Below, piece by piece: positions 4,469 through 5,241 of a stretch of DNA of 5,241 nucleotides (its first letter is position 1; the number at the start of each line of letters is the position of its first letter). Location of the stretch: positions 1-5,241 of the forward strand of contig JAIVFU010000290.1 in the NCBI GenBank assembly GCA_020829485.1. Direction: 5' to 3'. Source of the stretch: Nostoc sp. CHAB 5834. Lineage in GTDB: Bacteria; Cyanobacteriota; Cyanobacteriia; Cyanobacteriales; Nostocaceae. Under the pieces are notes generated by a model. It saw only the letters and a program-made list of their open reading frames with translations. It was not told where the DNA came from and ran no database searches. A program made the position numbers and the translations under genes.

Positions 4469-5152
4469 ATGAAAGTATTCATTAGTTGGTCGGGTGAAAG
4501 GAGTAATCAAGTTGCAGAACTATTTAAAGTTTGGCTAAAATGTGTTATACAAAATTCTAACCCTTGGGTTTCCAGTGAGGATATAGAAAACGGGTCATGG
4601 TGGTTTAATGAGATTGGTAATCAGCTTGCTGACACTAGTATTGGTATCATATGTCTGACAAAAGAGAACAAGGATAAGCCTTGGATACTGTTTGAGGCAG
4701 GTGCATTAACGAAAGGGCTATCTACTAGCAGAGTATCTCCATTTCTAATCGATTTAGCACCTACTGATCTTACTTCCCCCTTGTCTCAATTGAATGCTAC
4801 AACTCCAAATAAAAAGGGGGTTCAATCTTTGGTAAGAACGATAAATGCATCGTTAAAGGAAGGGGCGCTTCCCCTTGATGTGTTGGATAAAGTCTTCGAA
4901 ACGTATTGGCCTCAGTTTGAAAAGGGACTTTCTAAAATAATAGCAGAAACTAAAGAAGGGCCAGATGCACCGGCAAGAGATGATAAAGATATATTAAATG
5001 AACTGTTGGTTACAGTGCGATCTTTTGATAGACGTTTGAACAAGGTCGAATCAGCTCCTTCTAACTCTGAAATACAGTTTGAAGAAGTAACTGAAATGGA
5101 AAGCTATAGGAGTGTAGGCCTACATATTCATCTACAAAATTACGTCGGATGA
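4469..5152 (+). CDS. TIR-domain protein (probable NAD-processing or signalling defence protein)
   Basis: The 227-residue product has an N-terminal TIR-like domain at about residues 1-155. Strand A is KVFISWSGERS. The BB-loop region is VSSEDIENGSWWFNEIG. A central strand (SIGIICLT) leads to KPWILFEAGALTKG, holding the WxxxE motif W72...E76; E76 aligns with the glutamate that is catalytic in NAD-cleaving TIR domains. Strand SPFLIDL and a helix near 118-128 complete the fold. A linker (PDAPARDD) and a coiled-coil helix (ILNELLVTVRSFDRRLNKVE) follow. Bacterial TIR proteins often cleave NAD or make nucleotide signals in anti-phage defence; activity here is inferred. No signal peptide is seen, so it is cytoplasmic. 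The gene looks AT-richer than the left-hand run. The last residues (about 215-227) may be out of frame; see the next entry. Confidence 0.85.
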   Translation: MKVFISWSGERSNQVAELFKVWLKCVIQNSNPWVSSEDIENGSWWFNEIGNQLADTSIGIICLTKENKDKPWILFEAGALTKGLSTSRVSPFLIDLAPTDLTSPLSQLNATTPNKKGVQSLVRTINASLKEGALPLDVLDKVFETYWPQFEKGLSKIIAETKEGPDAPARDDKDILNELLVTVRSFDRRLNKVESAPSNSEIQFEEVTEMESYRSVGLHIHLQNYVG

Positions 5153-5241
5153 TTATTGAATGTAAAGATAAGGGTTTAACTAAGGATGCTACTTTTGAAG
5201 TTCTTCTACAGCGAAATCTACCTTTTTCATCAGGAGTAGAT
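5149..5241 (+). CDS. Partial open frame coupled to the TIR gene, or its displaced C-terminus
   Basis: ATG 5149-5151 overlaps the TIR stop TGA 5150-5152 (ATGA), and the frame stays open to the window end, giving 31 residues: MIIECKDKGLTKDATFEVLL, then QRNLPFSSGVD. It looks protein-like, with an amphipathic helix and a turn. Two readings fit. It may be a downstream partner gene translated by coupling. Alternatively it is the C-terminal continuation of the TIR protein: adding one A to the run at 5136-5139 would read LQKLRRMIIECKDKG with no stop, so a one-base loss could have cut the protein. The upstream part of this frame is open from 5110. The window does not decide between these. Confidence 0.5.
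   Translation, partial: MIIECKDKGLTKDATFEVLLQRNLPFSSGVD

Noticed and set aside
4469..5152. Naming the TIR gene as part of a specific known system such as Thoeris or CBASS
   Set aside because: No SIR2-like, cyclase or SAVED-type partner is visible. A TIR domain alone is not enough to assign a system.

Overview
The window looks like accessory DNA of a member of the Bacteroidota, probably a Spirosoma-like Cytophagales bacterium. This rests on two matches to the Bacteroidota promoter core TAnnTTTG, the scarcity of strong Shine-Dalgarno sequences, and the protein style. No ribosomal, tRNA or core metabolic gene is present, so the placement is an inference.

Left block (1-1900, + strand): a tightly packed run of six small genes: the 3' end of one gene, two tandem paralogs that start with a FEKGREKTGGR motif (resembling the N-termini of phage small-terminase-like proteins), and three short proteins. 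Junctions are close or overlapping (19-nt gap, 11-nt overlap, 4-nt gap, then two 4-nt ATGA overlaps), so this is almost certainly one transcription unit. The last three proteins share a short N-terminal segment and differ after it. Two further members of this family (3782-4033 and 4042-4326) lie beyond the insertion sequence, so the family forms a dispersed array of at least five genes. I do not recognise its function.

Middle block (1946-3703): a minus-strand gene for a small exported protein resembling the surface-adhesin protein E family, followed by a complete IS3-family insertion sequence. The element spans 2417-3703 (1287 bp). It has imperfect terminal inverted repeats, a 4-bp ATAT target duplication, orfA and a DDE orfB in the -1 frame, and an A-run frameshift site. 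It sits just upstream of the -7 promoter match of the exported-protein gene and may have removed that gene's -33 element.

Right block (3708-5241, + strand): the two further array members, a possible 30-codon ORF overlapping the second, and then a gene with its own promoter candidate encoding a TIR-domain protein with a WxxxE motif. The TIR frame ends at an ATGA overlap with another open frame that runs off the window. That frame is either a coupled downstream gene or the displaced C-terminus of the TIR protein after a one-base loss in an A-run. A TIR protein, an insertion sequence, phage-like motifs and unknown small ORFs together suggest a variable, possibly defence-related locus, but no known multi-gene defence system can be named from what is visible.
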